Below, piece by piece: positions 25,899 to 34,258 of a DNA stretch of 43,544 nt. The first letter of the stretch is position 1; each line of letters begins with the position of its first letter. This DNA comes from Deltaproteobacteria bacterium. Lineage in GTDB: Bacteria; Desulfobacterota; Syntrophia; Syntrophales; Smithellaceae. The notes beneath the pieces are model-generated. The model searched no databases. It was not told the origin of the DNA and saw nothing but the letters and a program-made list of their open reading frames with translations. The stretch spans positions 1 through 43,544 of the forward strand of contig JAAYDW010000001.1 in the NCBI GenBank assembly GCA_012729055.1. The letters run 5' to 3'. Made by a program: the position numbers and the translations under genes.

Positions 25899-27695
25899 TT
25901 ATCTCACTGTCCGGCCGATAACCTTGTAGTTGAATTCATAATTGAGCGCGCCGCTCCACTGCGTGTCGAAGATGCTCTTGTAGCGCGTGCCGTATACGGG
26001 ACCGACAGGCTTGCCGTAGGTATAAAACCAGTTCACGACCGGCTTGCCGGTGAATCCCAGCGCGATCCAGTACGCGCCCGGAAGCAGAACGGGTCTTTCC
26101 TTGTCGCGGAACGAAAACGTTTCCCAGCGGTAACCGGGTTTCGTGGAAATTTCCTCGAGATCCATCATCTGCGTCGTGCATACGAGTTCGCCGGGCTGCC
26201 CCGCGGCATCGCGGAAAACCTCCACCCAAAGCTGGCCGTCCCCGCCGAAATTGTGCAGGGCCAGCGCGATGGAATTAAGACGGACGGGCTTTGCCAACTC
26301 GACGACCTGAGCGTACTGCGTCACACTGTGCGTCACGAACTCCGCCGTTTCGACCAGAAAGTTGCGGGACATTTCATAGGAATTCCTGCCTTTGGCCTTC
26401 GCCACGCGCGGAAAGGCAAAGTCCACGTTTTCCGGAAAATCCACGTTTCCGTAAGCAAACGGAACCGTAAAGCGCAGGACCTTGCCCGGAATCGGCTTGG
26501 GTGGCAGCGGCTTGGGCGGCGCCGGAGGCGGAGCAACGACAGGCGGTTTGGGCTCTGGTTTCGGCGCCACCACAGGCGGCTCGGGCTTCGGCTCCGGCTT
26601 CGGCGCCACCACAGGCGGGGGCGCTTCCGCCTCTTTTGCCTTGGCCAGAACGTTGGGACCCAGCAGCAGATTTTTCGGACCGTAATTTTCCCGTCGGGCC
26701 GTAACTTTGATGGCGTCGGACAGAAAATTCCCGCCGATGTTCTCCTGCAGCGTCGGCTTGCTTTTCGCACCACTGCTTTGCGCCCAGCGGACCAGGCCGT
26801 CATTTTTCGTTTCGTTGTTGTCCACGCCCACTTCAATGCGCACAAAGCGGTTGGAAATGAAAAACTGCATATTCTGGGGATCGTAGGGAACCCAGCCCAA
26901 ATCGGGATACCAGACTTCCACCCAGGAGTGCCGGCCCTGCCCCATTTTAAAGGTCAGCGTTCCTTTTTCCCAGGACACGTTGAAGGGCTGGTTCATCGTG
27001 ACGCCGTTGACGATGCGCACCGGCACGCCGGCATGGCGCAGCAGGGCCGCCGTGAGATGGGAGTAGTTCTGGCAGTTACCCTTGCCGGTTTGCAGCGAAT
27101 AAAGCGCGTCGTACTGCACCGGCGGATTCACATAACGGACGTGATCCACCACCCAGCTTACAACTTTCTGCACGGCTTCATACTGGGTTTTCGCGCCGCG
27201 GGTCAGTCTCTCGGACAGCTCCCGGATCGCCGGATCGTTGGTCTGCACCTGCTCGGACGCCTGCAGATAATCCCGGAGATGCTCCGGCGCGGCGGCGGCC
27301 GGAAAAGGCGCAGTCGAGGTCACGGGCGCCAGGCCGGTGTCGGTCGAGGCGTCAAACGAAATCGCCGCGTCCACCACGCGGGGAACAGTGCGCCAGGTTG
27401 CTTCCAGAATCGTATTGCCCCGCGCGTCCGTGGAGGTTTTCCGCTGATCGGGTTCGGGCGAAAACCGCGCCTTGAAATTGGAAATTTTCTGTCGGTACGT
27501 GGGAGAATCAAACGTTTCCGGAACGACAAAGCTGAGCATCAGCACCTGCATGGCGTCGCCCGCCCGAATCTGGTGCTGAAGTTCGTAATGGATGTCGGAT
27601 TTCATATTTCCCTGGACGGTAAAATTTTCAGCCGACGCGGTCGCGGCGCCCAGAAGACACAGGGTCAACAGCAGGGCTTGCAGGCTTTTTCTCAT
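25899..27695 (-). CDS. Secreted transglutaminase-like protein with a Pro-rich linker
   Basis: 598-aa exported protein (signal peptide MRKSLQALLLTLCLLGAATASA). A transglutaminase/protease-like domain near residues 180-300 has the Cys (GKGNCQNYSHL), His (GRHSWVEVW) and Asp (GWVPYDPQN) triad. A Pro/Lys/Glu/Val linker with repeated VVAPKPEPKP-type units at about 363-405 (26480-26610) leads to a C-terminal beta-rich domain of unknown fold. It probably works in the periplasm or at the cell surface. Its catalytic activity (peptidase or cross-linking) cannot be told. Confidence 0.85.
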   Translation of the reverse strand: MRKSLQALLLTLCLLGAATASAENFTVQGNMKSDIHYELQHQIRAGDAMQVLMLSFVVPETFDSPTYRQKISNFKARFSPEPDQRKTSTDARGNTILEATWRTVPRVVDAAISFDASTDTGLAPVTSTAPFPAAAAPEHLRDYLQASEQVQTNDPAIRELSERLTRGAKTQYEAVQKVVSWVVDHVRYVNPPVQYDALYSLQTGKGNCQNYSHLTAALLRHAGVPVRIVNGVTMNQPFNVSWEKGTLTFKMGQGRHSWVEVWYPDLGWVPYDPQNMQFFISNRFVRIEVGVDNNETKNDGLVRWAQSSGAKSKPTLQENIGGNFLSDAIKVTARRENYGPKNLLLGPNVLAKAKEAEAPPPVVAPKPEPKPEPPVVAPKPEPKPPVVAPPPAPPKPLPPKPIPGKVLRFTVPFAYGNVDFPENVDFAFPRVAKAKGRNSYEMSRNFLVETAEFVTHSVTQYAQVVELAKPVRLNSIALALHNFGGDGQLWVEVFRDAAGQPGELVCTTQMMDLEEISTKPGYRWETFSFRDKERPVLLPGAYWIALGFTGKPVVNWFYTYGKPVGPVYGTRYKSIFDTQWSGALNYEFNYKVIGRTVR

Positions 27696-27826
27696 CGAAG
27701 ATCCCCCAGTTGGAAAATTTTAAGACGAAAAAATCATAAACGAGACGGGCCGGGAAAGTCAACGAAAAGAAAAACGGATTATAACCAGTAAATCCGGCAT
27801 GTTGACTGGCTACGGTAAAAATATAA

Positions 27827-27884
27827 TTGACAACGAGCCATTTATAGATAAGTTACTCAAAAGATCGACGCCTCAGCGGCGTCG
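27827..27884 (+). promoter_or_regulatory. Promoter and leader hairpin of the HesB-like selenoprotein gene
   Basis: TTGACA (27827-27832) with TAAGTT (27849-27854) after 16 bases is a candidate promoter. In the leader CGACGCC (27866-27872) pairs with GGCGTCG (27878-27884), a 7-bp hairpin ending eight bases before the AAGGAGG site. It could influence translation. Confidence 0.4.
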
Positions 27885-27906
27885 CTATTATTAAGGAGGA
27901 AGACGA

Positions 27907-28224
27907 ATGCTGACAGTTACAGACAAAGCTTCGGAGGTCATCAAGGATTTTCTGAAGGATAAAAATCCCGAGGCGGCCATCCGCATCACGATGTCCATCG
28001 GGTGATCCGGGCCCGCTTTGGGCATGGCTCTGGACGAGCCCCGGAACGAAGATGAAGTGATTGAAGAAAAAGGCATGAAGTTTGTCGTTGAAAAGGAAAT
28101 CTTCAATCAGGCAAAACCCATTGCCATTGATTTTATCACTACCCCCCAGGGAGCCGGTTTTAAATTGACGTCCAGTTTGTCCGCCCCGCAGGAGGGCGGC
28201 TGCTGCGGCACCTGCAGTTGCTGA
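27907..28224 (+). CDS. IscA/HesB-like selenoprotein (in-frame UGA = Sec33)
   Basis: 105-residue protein when TGA 28003-28005 is read as selenocysteine. The start ATG 27907 has AAGGAGG eight bases upstream. The first 32 codons and the frame after TGA are continuous and make one HesB/IscA-like fold. SIG-U-SGPALGMALDEP aligns with the GCSG motif of IscA, so Sec replaces the first cluster-binding Cys. A Cys-rich tail (GGCCGTCSC) supplies other ligands. Selenoprotein members of this family are known in Desulfobacterota. A role in Fe-S or metal/selenium handling is inferred. A naive gene finder would miss the gene or start it at 28018, 15 bases after the TGA. A terminator follows. Confidence 0.88.
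28003..28045 (+). promoter_or_regulatory. UGA selenocysteine codon with candidate SECIS structure (HesB-like)
   Basis: After TGA 28003-28005, TCCGG (28006-28010) pairs with CCGGA (28041-28045), and inside it GGCTC (28026-28030) pairs with GAGCC (28036-28040) around a TGGAC loop. The distance suits a bacterial SECIS. The fold is by eye only. Confidence 0.6.
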
Positions 28225-28230
28225 AATTTG

Positions 28231-28259
28231 CGGGGGAGAGACCTCTCCCCCGTTTTTTT
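28231..28259 (+). terminator. Intrinsic terminator after the HesB-like gene
   Basis: CGGGGGAGAG (28231-28240) is fully complementary to CTCTCCCCCG (28243-28252), followed by seven T. It begins seven bases after the selenoprotein stop and supports that stop as the true gene end. Confidence 0.9.
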
Positions 28260-28267
28260 ATCCCGCA

Positions 28268-29164
28268 ATGATGGACGCCACCCTTTCACAAATTCTTGAC
28301 GAGGCCGACCGTCTTGTCCGGCAGGGAAAAGCGGATGAAGCGGTTGGGCTGCTCGAAGCCTGCCATCTGGAGCATCCGGAGGAAGAACCCGTGCTGCTTC
28401 GCCTGGCCTGGGCGCTCTGGGACCGGGGCGCGAGCGAACGCTCTATCGCCTGCTGGGAAAAACTGTTCGATCGGGAACTGCAACGCAAGGTTTTCACCGG
28501 CTTTGCCTTTGACGAACTGGTCCGCATTTACAAACAGGAAGGAAAGCACGGCAGCCTGATAGCCGTTTGCGAGAGAGCCGCGTGTGTTCAGCCCGGCGAT
28601 GTCGGTCTGCTGGAAGAACTGGGCAAGGCTTACCTTTTGGCCGGTCAAAGCCGCAAAGCTTGTGAGACCTTTGAAAAGCTCACGACGCTGGAGCCGGACA
28701 ACGCCGTTTTTTTCTGCCGTCTGGGAGAAGCGCTTGTGGCCGCCGGCCTCTATGACGCGGGCGAAGAGGCGTACCGGCGGGCAGCCGGCATCGACCCCGG
28801 CGAGGCGGACCGCTTTTATCTCCAGGCAGCCGATCTGTATCTGAAAGCGGGGCAGTTGAACGCGGCCCGGCAACTGGCCGCCAGGTGCCTGGAAATCGCC
28901 CCGACCAACAGTCTCTACCACTGCTTCCTGGGCGACATTCTCGCGGCCGCCAACGACCCGGCCGGCGCCGCCGCCCAGTATGAGAAGGCCTGCTTTCTCA
29001 ACCGGCCGCACGCGGCGGCTTATATGAACCGTCTGGGAAATTCGCTGCTCAACGCCGGCCTGCCGGCGGACGCGGTCAAAGCGTTCGAAGCCGCCCTGTC
29101 CGTCGACGACACCACTCCCTGCCGCTCCCATCTCGAACAGGCCCGCCGGGCTGCAAAACAATAG
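28268..29164 (+). CDS. TPR-repeat protein
   Basis: 298-aa soluble protein built of about seven tetratricopeptide-like helical pairs, for example AVGLLEACHLEHPEEEPVLL near 20 and ACETFEKLTTLEPDNAVFFCRLGEAL near 127. There is no signal peptide and no catalytic motif. It would act as a protein-interaction scaffold. It begins close behind the terminator of the HesB-like gene and its ribosome site is weak. The partner is unknown, though the adjacent pilus-motor genes on the other strand are possible. Confidence 0.8.
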   Translation: MMDATLSQILDEADRLVRQGKADEAVGLLEACHLEHPEEEPVLLRLAWALWDRGASERSIACWEKLFDRELQRKVFTGFAFDELVRIYKQEGKHGSLIAVCERAACVQPGDVGLLEELGKAYLLAGQSRKACETFEKLTTLEPDNAVFFCRLGEALVAAGLYDAGEEAYRRAAGIDPGEADRFYLQAADLYLKAGQLNAARQLAARCLEIAPTNSLYHCFLGDILAAANDPAGAAAQYEKACFLNRPHAAAYMNRLGNSLLNAGLPADAVKAFEAALSVDDTTPCRSHLEQARRAAKQ

Positions 29165-29171
29165 CGGCGGG

Positions 29172-29681
29172 CTATGTTTTCCGGATCATTTCCTTGAACA
29201 CACGGTAAAAATCGTCGTGCTCCGCCATGGCCTGGCGCAGGATTTTTTCCACGGAACCGATGTCGCGCTTGTTGATCACCAGATTGGCGCTCTTACTGTA
29301 AGCCTCCAGATGATCCATCGTCGCCACAACGTTGCTGATCAGAACGACGTAGTTCTGCCGCCGGACGGCAATGTTCAGGTTCTCCAGGTAGCGCAGGACA
29401 TTGTTGGTTTCCCACACGCCGGTGTCGAAATCCTCGTCGATGAAAATGACGTTGAAGACATGAAAACGCATGTGCCGGAGGGCTTCCTTGTAGGTGGCCG
29501 GCTGCGCGGTCAGAAATCCCATTTTCTTCAGTTCACCGCTGATCTTGTCGCGGATGACGGGATCCTGCTCGCAGATCATGGCGGTTTCTGCATCCGGCAT
29601 GACGTAACCGAAAGGCCTGCCGGAATAGTCCATTCCTCCCCCCGGCGCTTTTCCCGCCGGTGTTGCTTTTTCTTCAGCCAT
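29172..29681 (-). CDS. Receiver-like (CheY-fold) protein in the pilT cluster
   Basis: 169-aa protein with a receiver-like domain (AMICEQDPVIRDKISGELKKMGF near residues 34-56, then VIFIDEDFDT near 80). The Asp in FIDEDF would be the phospho-acceptor, but the usual C-terminal Lys context is poor (VINKRDIGS), so it may be a pseudo-receiver. The N-terminal 25 residues are flexible and Gly-rich. It is last of a three-gene unit with two PilT-family ATPases and may regulate the motors. Confidence 0.7.
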   Translation of the reverse strand: MAEEKATPAGKAPGGGMDYSGRPFGYVMPDAETAMICEQDPVIRDKISGELKKMGFLTAQPATYKEALRHMRFHVFNVIFIDEDFDTGVWETNNVLRYLENLNIAVRRQNYVVLISNVVATMDHLEAYSKSANLVINKRDIGSVEKILRQAMAEHDDFYRVFKEMIRKT

Positions 29682-29714
29682 TGACGTCTCCTCGTTGCCC
29701 CGGAAAAAACTTTT

Positions 29715-30896
29715 CTAGCCCCATAATTTTTCGTGCTGCTTGCCGTAGGACCGGTCCACTTCCAGTTTATCCAGATCGCTGGTTTTCTCGCCGCGCGCGT
29801 TCTTGATCGCGTCAATGCCGCGGCCGACATTGGAGCGGTTGGACGCATAGGCCTTGGCCGTATCCTCGCTGATCAGACCTCTTTCATACAGCTCGACGAT
29901 GCAGTTGTCGAACGTCACCATCCCGAACGCCTTGCCCTGGGCAATGATGTCGATAAACGTCTTGCCTTCCGCTTCGCCGTGGATGATCGTATCCTTGACG
30001 CGTAGGGACGTTCCCAGCGCTTCGAAGGCCGCAACCCGGCCGCCGCCCACCTTGGGCAGCAGCCGCTGGCAGATGATCCAGCGCAGGGAATCCGCGAGCC
30101 TCGTCCGGATCTGATTTTCCTCCATGACGGTAAACATGCCCAAAATACGGTTCACCGTCTGTCCCGCGTCGGTTGTGTGCAGCGTGCTTAAGACCAGATG
30201 GCCCGTCTCGGCGGCGTTGAGCGCGATTTCCACGGAATCGCGGTCGCGCATTTCGCCCACCAGAATCACCTTGGGCGCCTGGCGCAGGGCGGCGCGCAGT
30301 CCGCTGGCAAACGTGTCGAAATCCTTGCCGAGTTCCCGCTGGTTGACCGTCGCCTTTTTTTGCGTATGCGTGTATTCGATCGGGTCCTCGAGCGTGACAA
30401 CGTGCACCGCCTGCTTTTCGTTGATTTCATTGATCACGGCGGCCAGCGACGTCGTTTTACCGGAGCCGGTGGCGCCGGTCACCAGAACGATGCCGTTTCT
30501 TTCCAGGGTCACGCGGCGGTAGGCTTCCGGAAGTCCCAGTTCGGTAAACGTCGGGATCTGCGTTTCGAGTTTCCGCAGAACAATGGAATACTGGCCGCGC
30601 TGTGAAAAGATGTTCACGCGGAAACGCGCGATGCCGGGCAATTCGTAGGACAAATCGCAGGATCCCGAAGCGACCAGCGTCTCCATCAGCCGGCGGTCCT
30701 GGTTGATCAGATTGAGGGCGAAAACCTCCGTCTGAAACGGCGTCAGCTTTTCGAAGTGCGGTTCCAGATCCACCGGCACCAGCGTGCCGGCCGTCTCCAC
30801 CTGAAACGGTTTGTCCACGGTCAGGATGATATCGGAGATATTGGCGTTGGATTCCAGCATCTTGATCAGGATATGATCGATCTCCGGTTTTCTCAT
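29715..30896 (-). CDS. PilT/PilU-family twitching ATPase (second copy)
   Basis: 393-aa secretion ATPase of the PilT group. Walker A is TGATGSGKTT near residue 143, the Asp box VVTLEDPIEY near 172, Walker B VILVGEMRD near 211, and the His box HLVLSTLHTT near 232. The C-terminus is longer and more charged than PilT, as in PilU-like accessory retraction ATPases. It lies 12 bases after the PilT gene with AAGGAGG before its start. Confidence 0.9.
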   Translation of the reverse strand: MRKPEIDHILIKMLESNANISDIILTVDKPFQVETAGTLVPVDLEPHFEKLTPFQTEVFALNLINQDRRLMETLVASGSCDLSYELPGIARFRVNIFSQRGQYSIVLRKLETQIPTFTELGLPEAYRRVTLERNGIVLVTGATGSGKTTSLAAVINEINEKQAVHVVTLEDPIEYTHTQKKATVNQRELGKDFDTFASGLRAALRQAPKVILVGEMRDRDSVEIALNAAETGHLVLSTLHTTDAGQTVNRILGMFTVMEENQIRTRLADSLRWIICQRLLPKVGGGRVAAFEALGTSLRVKDTIIHGEAEGKTFIDIIAQGKAFGMVTFDNCIVELYERGLISEDTAKAYASNRSNVGRGIDAIKNARGEKTSDLDKLEVDRSYGKQHEKLWG

Positions 30897-30908
30897 AGCG
30901 GCGCCTCC

Positions 30909-31991
30909 TTAGGCTTCGGTGAAATCCGTGGGAGCGTATTTTAAAAGCGGCCGGAATCGCATCTTATCGTTCGCCTTCATATACGCGTCTTCCGCGCTGA
31001 TCCACCCACGGTTGAAAAGGTCCATGATGCTGTCGTCCAGAAGCTGCATGCCGTACTTTTTTCCGGTCTGAATCATGGAGGGGATCTGATAGGTTTTCTG
31101 CTCCCGGATCAGGTTGCGCACGGCCGGCGTGGCAATCAGGATTTCCAGGGCCACGCAGCGTCCCCGGGTGTCCGCCCGTTTGAAAATCACCTGGGAAATC
31201 ACCGCCCGCAGCCCGTCGGCCAGCGTGGAGCGAATCTGCAACTGCTCCGATTCGGGAAACACCTCGATGACGCGGTCCACCGTCTTCACTGCGCTCGTCG
31301 TGTGCACCGTCGCAAAGACCAGATGGCCGGTCGAGGCGGCTTCCACCGCCAGGGCCGTCGTTTCCAGGTCGCGCATTTCGCCGACCATGATGATGTCCGG
31401 ATCCTCGCGCAGGGCGCCGCGCAGGGCCGCCGCGAAACTCTTCGTGTGAATGCCGACTTCCCGGTGGTTGATAATACAGCTCTGGCTCTTGTGGACAAAT
31501 TCGATCGGGTCTTCAATCGTGATGATATGGTCCTTGCGCAGGCGGTTGGCTTCATCGATGATGCCGGCCAGCGTGGTGGACTTGCCGCTGCCGGTCGGCC
31601 CGGTCACCAGCACCAATCCCCGGGGCAGCAAGGCCAGCTTCGCGATAACGTTCGGCATGCCGAGTTCCTGGCAGGTCGCAATCTGGCTGGGAATTTCACG
31701 GAACACGGCGGCAATGCCGTATTTCTGCTGGAAGTAGTTGGCGCGGTAGCGCGCGAGCCCCGGAATTTCATAGGCGAAATCGACGTCGCCCGTTTCTTCG
31801 AACTGTTTGATCTTGTGTTCGGGCGTAATCTCATAGAGCAGAACCTTTAACGACTCGTTGTTGAGGGTGTCGTACTTGATTCGTTCAATTTCACCGCGGA
31901 TGCGGATGGCGGGCTGCTGACCGGAAACCAAGTGGAGGTCGGATGCTTTATTTTCATGCATCAGCCGGAAAAAAGCGTCGATTTTTGCCAT
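30909..31991 (-). CDS. pilT: Type IV pilus retraction ATPase PilT
   Basis: 360-aa hexameric retraction motor. Walker A is GPTGSGKSTT near residue 132, the Asp box IITIEDPIEF near 158, Walker B IIMVGEMRD near 200, and the His box HLVFATVHTT near 221. KKYGMQLLDDSI near 316 is the conserved AIRNLIRE/GMQ region of PilT. It powers pilus retraction, twitching and DNA uptake. It is first of a three-gene operon with a near-consensus promoter. No pilin or PilB is in the window. Confidence 0.93.
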   Translation of the reverse strand: MAKIDAFFRLMHENKASDLHLVSGQQPAIRIRGEIERIKYDTLNNESLKVLLYEITPEHKIKQFEETGDVDFAYEIPGLARYRANYFQQKYGIAAVFREIPSQIATCQELGMPNVIAKLALLPRGLVLVTGPTGSGKSTTLAGIIDEANRLRKDHIITIEDPIEFVHKSQSCIINHREVGIHTKSFAAALRGALREDPDIIMVGEMRDLETTALAVEAASTGHLVFATVHTTSAVKTVDRVIEVFPESEQLQIRSTLADGLRAVISQVIFKRADTRGRCVALEILIATPAVRNLIREQKTYQIPSMIQTGKKYGMQLLDDSIMDLFNRGWISAEDAYMKANDKMRFRPLLKYAPTDFTEA

Positions 31992-32091
31992 GGAGTTCTC
32001 CCGTGAAATGTATTTTTTACGCGGCTCCCCGCAAAAAGAAGGGAAATGAATCGCCCCCCATTCAGCGGGGCTCTGACGGTAATTTTGCGGA

Positions 32092-32121
32092 AGTATAGGA
32101 AAAAGCGTTCGGTTTTGTCAA
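32092..32121 (-). promoter_or_regulatory. Promoter of the pilT operon
   Basis: On the minus strand TTGACA (32116-32121) and TATACT (32092-32097) are spaced 18 bases apart. Transcription would begin near 32085, leaving a leader of about 95 bases with a GCCCC/GGGGC hairpin near 32053-32071. Confidence 0.6.
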
Positions 32122-32189
32122 GACAAGTTTGGCGGGCATTTCCGTCCGTCTGAACCGGCCGGGAAATCGGCAAACGTGCCAACAAATCC

Positions 32190-32218
32190 TTGACACCGGC
32201 GCGAATGATGGATATGCT
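32190..32218 (+). promoter_or_regulatory. Promoter of tRNA-Ala
   Basis: TTGACA (32190-32195), a 17-base spacer and TATGCT (32213-32218), 21 bases before the mature tRNA 5' end. Confidence 0.65.
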
Positions 32219-32239
32219 CGCCACGTTTTTTCGACGGTT

Positions 32240-32315
32240 GGGGATGTAGCTCAGCTGGGAGAGCGCGGCGTTCGCAACGCCGAGGCCAGGAGTTCGATCC
32301 TCCTCATCTCCACCA
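32240..32315 (+). tRNA. tRNA-Ala(CGC)
   Basis: A complete 76-base cloverleaf. The acceptor GGGGATG/CATCTCC has the G3-U70 wobble that defines alanine tRNAs. The D-arm is GCTC...GAGC, the anticodon arm CGGCG-TTCGCAA-CGCCG with anticodon CGC (reads GCG), the T-arm AGGAG-TTCGATC-CTCCT, and CCA is encoded. Its 3' end abuts an integrase-bearing element, so it is very likely the attachment site. Confidence 0.96.
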
Positions 32316-32350
32316 AGCCTTAATCCGATAAAGTCCAAAGAAGTCCATTA

Positions 32351-32375
32351 AACCCGCATAAACAGCGGGTTTTTT
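32351..32375 (+). terminator. Terminator after tRNA-Ala
   Basis: AACCCGC (32351-32357) pairs with GCGGGTT (32365-32371), followed by a T run to 32375. It isolates the tRNA from the integrase genes. Confidence 0.8.
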
Positions 32376-32400
32376 GTTGTTCTTTGTCCAATTACGTGCT

Positions 32401-32488
32401 ATAAGATTTCATAAGATACACTCATTTTACGGGTAGATTTTCCAAATATACCCGCACGAAAAAAGACGATACCCGTATCATACCCACA
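32401..32488. promoter_or_regulatory. Repeat cluster upstream of the integrase genes (arm/operator sites)
   Basis: ATAAGAT occurs twice 10 bases apart (32401 and 32411). The heptamer ATACCCR occurs at 32448, 32469 and 32480, and inverted in TACGGGTA at 32428. Such clusters near attL are typical of integrase or excisionase arm sites. The same two motifs recur before alpA. Confidence 0.5.
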
Positions 32489-32504
32489 TTATGAGGCAAG
32501 AAAC

Positions 32505-32945
32505 ATGATTAGAAAAATTGATTGTCTATCCGAAGAAGAAATCAATGCCGCAAAATATGAGGATCATCTTTACAGGCTTTATGATGGCGATGGACTTTAC
32601 CTGCACATTTCACCTGCGGGCGGCAAGTGGTGGCGCTTCAAGTATCGCTTCAAACGCAAGGATAAGAATTTGGCATTAGGCACATACCCAGCAACAAATC
32701 TTGAGGATGCCAGACGAAGCAGAGATGCAGCAAAAGAATTACTGTCACAAGGTTTTGACCCTTCGGAAATTCGAAAGAAGGAAAAAGCACGCGACAAAGC
32801 TGAACGGCTTGAGGCTGAGCGAATACCCTCTGTTCGTGCCACCTTTGACGGAAAAATTGAAATCTGGAAAGGGACCAATACAATGCGGCTGACATTGGAC
32901 GAAGCCCGATTTATCGGGACCCTACTAACAAACATAACGAGGTGA
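32505..32945 (+). CDS. Stand-alone integrase N-terminal (DUF4102/arm-binding) domain protein
   Basis: 146-aa protein whose first 85 residues match the arm-DNA-binding domain of P4-type integrases (YDGDGLYLHISPAGGKWWRFKYRF). The last 40 residues are unrelated to integrase and no catalytic Arg, His or Tyr is present. It is directly followed by a full integrase with the same domain. It is either a truncated integrase or a regulator that competes for arm sites. It is open throughout and ends in a short structured-looking tail, which favours a functional product. Confidence 0.75.
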   Translation: MIRKIDCLSEEEINAAKYEDHLYRLYDGDGLYLHISPAGGKWWRFKYRFKRKDKNLALGTYPATNLEDARRSRDAAKELLSQGFDPSEIRKKEKARDKAERLEAERIPSVRATFDGKIEIWKGTNTMRLTLDEARFIGTLLTNITR

Positions 32946-32950
32946 TTGTA

Positions 32951-34165
32951 ATGTCATTAAGTGAATTAAAGGTCCGCACCGCAAAGCCTAAAGAAAAGTT
33001 TTATAAACTTACTGACGGTGACGGTCTTTATCTGCATGTGGCAGAAACTGGCGGCAAGCTATGGCGGTTTCGATACCGGTTTGATGGAAAAGAAAAGTTG
33101 CTTGCCCTTGGCAGCTATCCAGAAATAAGTCTGTTGGATGCACGAAAACGGCGCGACGATGCCCGGAGACTTCTAGCCAATAACATTGACCCCGGCGCGG
33201 TTCGCAAGGCCCAGAAACAGGCCAAGGTTGAAGAAACTGAAACCTTCGAGGTCATAGCCAGAGAATGGCACAACAAATTCAAAACAAAATGGGCGGAAGG
33301 CCACGCTCTAAAATACATGCGGCGCTTGGAGCTTGACCTCTTTCCGTGGATTGGCTCACGACCAATAAAGGATATTTCAGCGCCGGAGTTATTGGCAGTA
33401 TTGAGGCGCACGGAAGCACGCGGAGCAATTGATGCGGCGCACAGATTAAGAGGTCTCTGTAATATGATTTTTAGATACGCCACCGCCACCGGACGCGCAC
33501 AACACAACCTAGCGCAGGATCTGATAGGTTCATTGCCACCGGCACAGAAAAGACATCTGGCAGCCATCACAGAGCCGAAGGAAGTCGCCAAACTTCTCCG
33601 GGCTATTGATGATTATCATGGTTCGTTTATCGTGCGGTGCGCTCTCAGGCTATCCCCGCTTGTATTTGTCAGGCCTGGCGAGCTTCGCCACATGGAGTGG
33701 GACGAACTCGACCTTGAGAATGCCGAATGGCATATACCGGCGCACAAGATGAAACTCCGACAGCCACACATTGTTCCTCTATCAACACAATCTATTGAAA
33801 TACTAAACGAAATAAAGCCGCTTACAGGTAATGGGACTTATGTGTTTCACGGAAGAACATCGAACAATCCGATGAGCAATAATGCGATTTTAGCCGCTCT
33901 TCGGAATATGGGCTACACGGCAGAGCAAATGACACCACATGGTTTCCGGGCGATGGCGCGAACTATATTAGACGAAGTTTTGCAAGTCCGGGTTGATCTT
34001 ATCGAGGCACAATTGGCGCACCGTGTCCTTGACCCTCTGGGCAGAGCCTACAACAGGACATCTCACTTACCCGAACGGCGGAAGATGATGCAGCAGTGGG
34101 CGGATTATTTGGACGGATTGAAGCACGGGGCAAAAGTTTTACCATTCAAAACCAAAGAGGTATAA
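32951..34165 (+). CDS. int: P4-type tyrosine recombinase (integrase)
   Basis: 404-aa site-specific recombinase. The N-terminal arm-binding domain (TDGDGLYLHVAETGGKLWRFRYRF) is at 20-45 and a core-binding domain near 100-195. The catalytic residues are Arg in VRPGELRHMEW, His-x2-Arg in TPHGFRAMAR and the Tyr in PLGRAYNRT. ATG 32951 was preferred over GTG 32942 because GAGGTGA lies five bases upstream. Its location next to tRNA-Ala fits the tRNA-targeting habit of this family. Confidence 0.93.
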   Translation: MSLSELKVRTAKPKEKFYKLTDGDGLYLHVAETGGKLWRFRYRFDGKEKLLALGSYPEISLLDARKRRDDARRLLANNIDPGAVRKAQKQAKVEETETFEVIAREWHNKFKTKWAEGHALKYMRRLELDLFPWIGSRPIKDISAPELLAVLRRTEARGAIDAAHRLRGLCNMIFRYATATGRAQHNLAQDLIGSLPPAQKRHLAAITEPKEVAKLLRAIDDYHGSFIVRCALRLSPLVFVRPGELRHMEWDELDLENAEWHIPAHKMKLRQPHIVPLSTQSIEILNEIKPLTGNGTYVFHGRTSNNPMSNNAILAALRNMGYTAEQMTPHGFRAMARTILDEVLQVRVDLIEAQLAHRVLDPLGRAYNRTSHLPERRKMMQQWADYLDGLKHGAKVLPFKTKEV

Positions 34166-34198
34166 AATCACAATTCAGGAATAGGCAGGCCAGCCGAC

Positions 34199-34225
34199 AA
34201 GCGGGAGGACCCCTTCCCGCTTTCC
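34199..34225 (+). terminator. Weak terminator after the integrase
   Basis: AAGCGGGA (34199-34206) pairs with TCCCGCTT (34215-34222), with only a short T stretch following. Confidence 0.4.
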
Positions 34226-34258
34226 TGATTAATCATGGGGTGCTTTGAGAGGGAAGCA

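Noticed and set aside
26480-26620. CRISPR-like or tandem DNA repeat
   Set aside because: The repetition comes from VVAPKPEPKP-type codons of a Pro-rich linker; no spacers.
26253-27791. 512-codon plus-strand frame opposite the transglutaminase
   Set aside because: Antisense shadow; includes Gly-rich reading of the Pro-rich linker.
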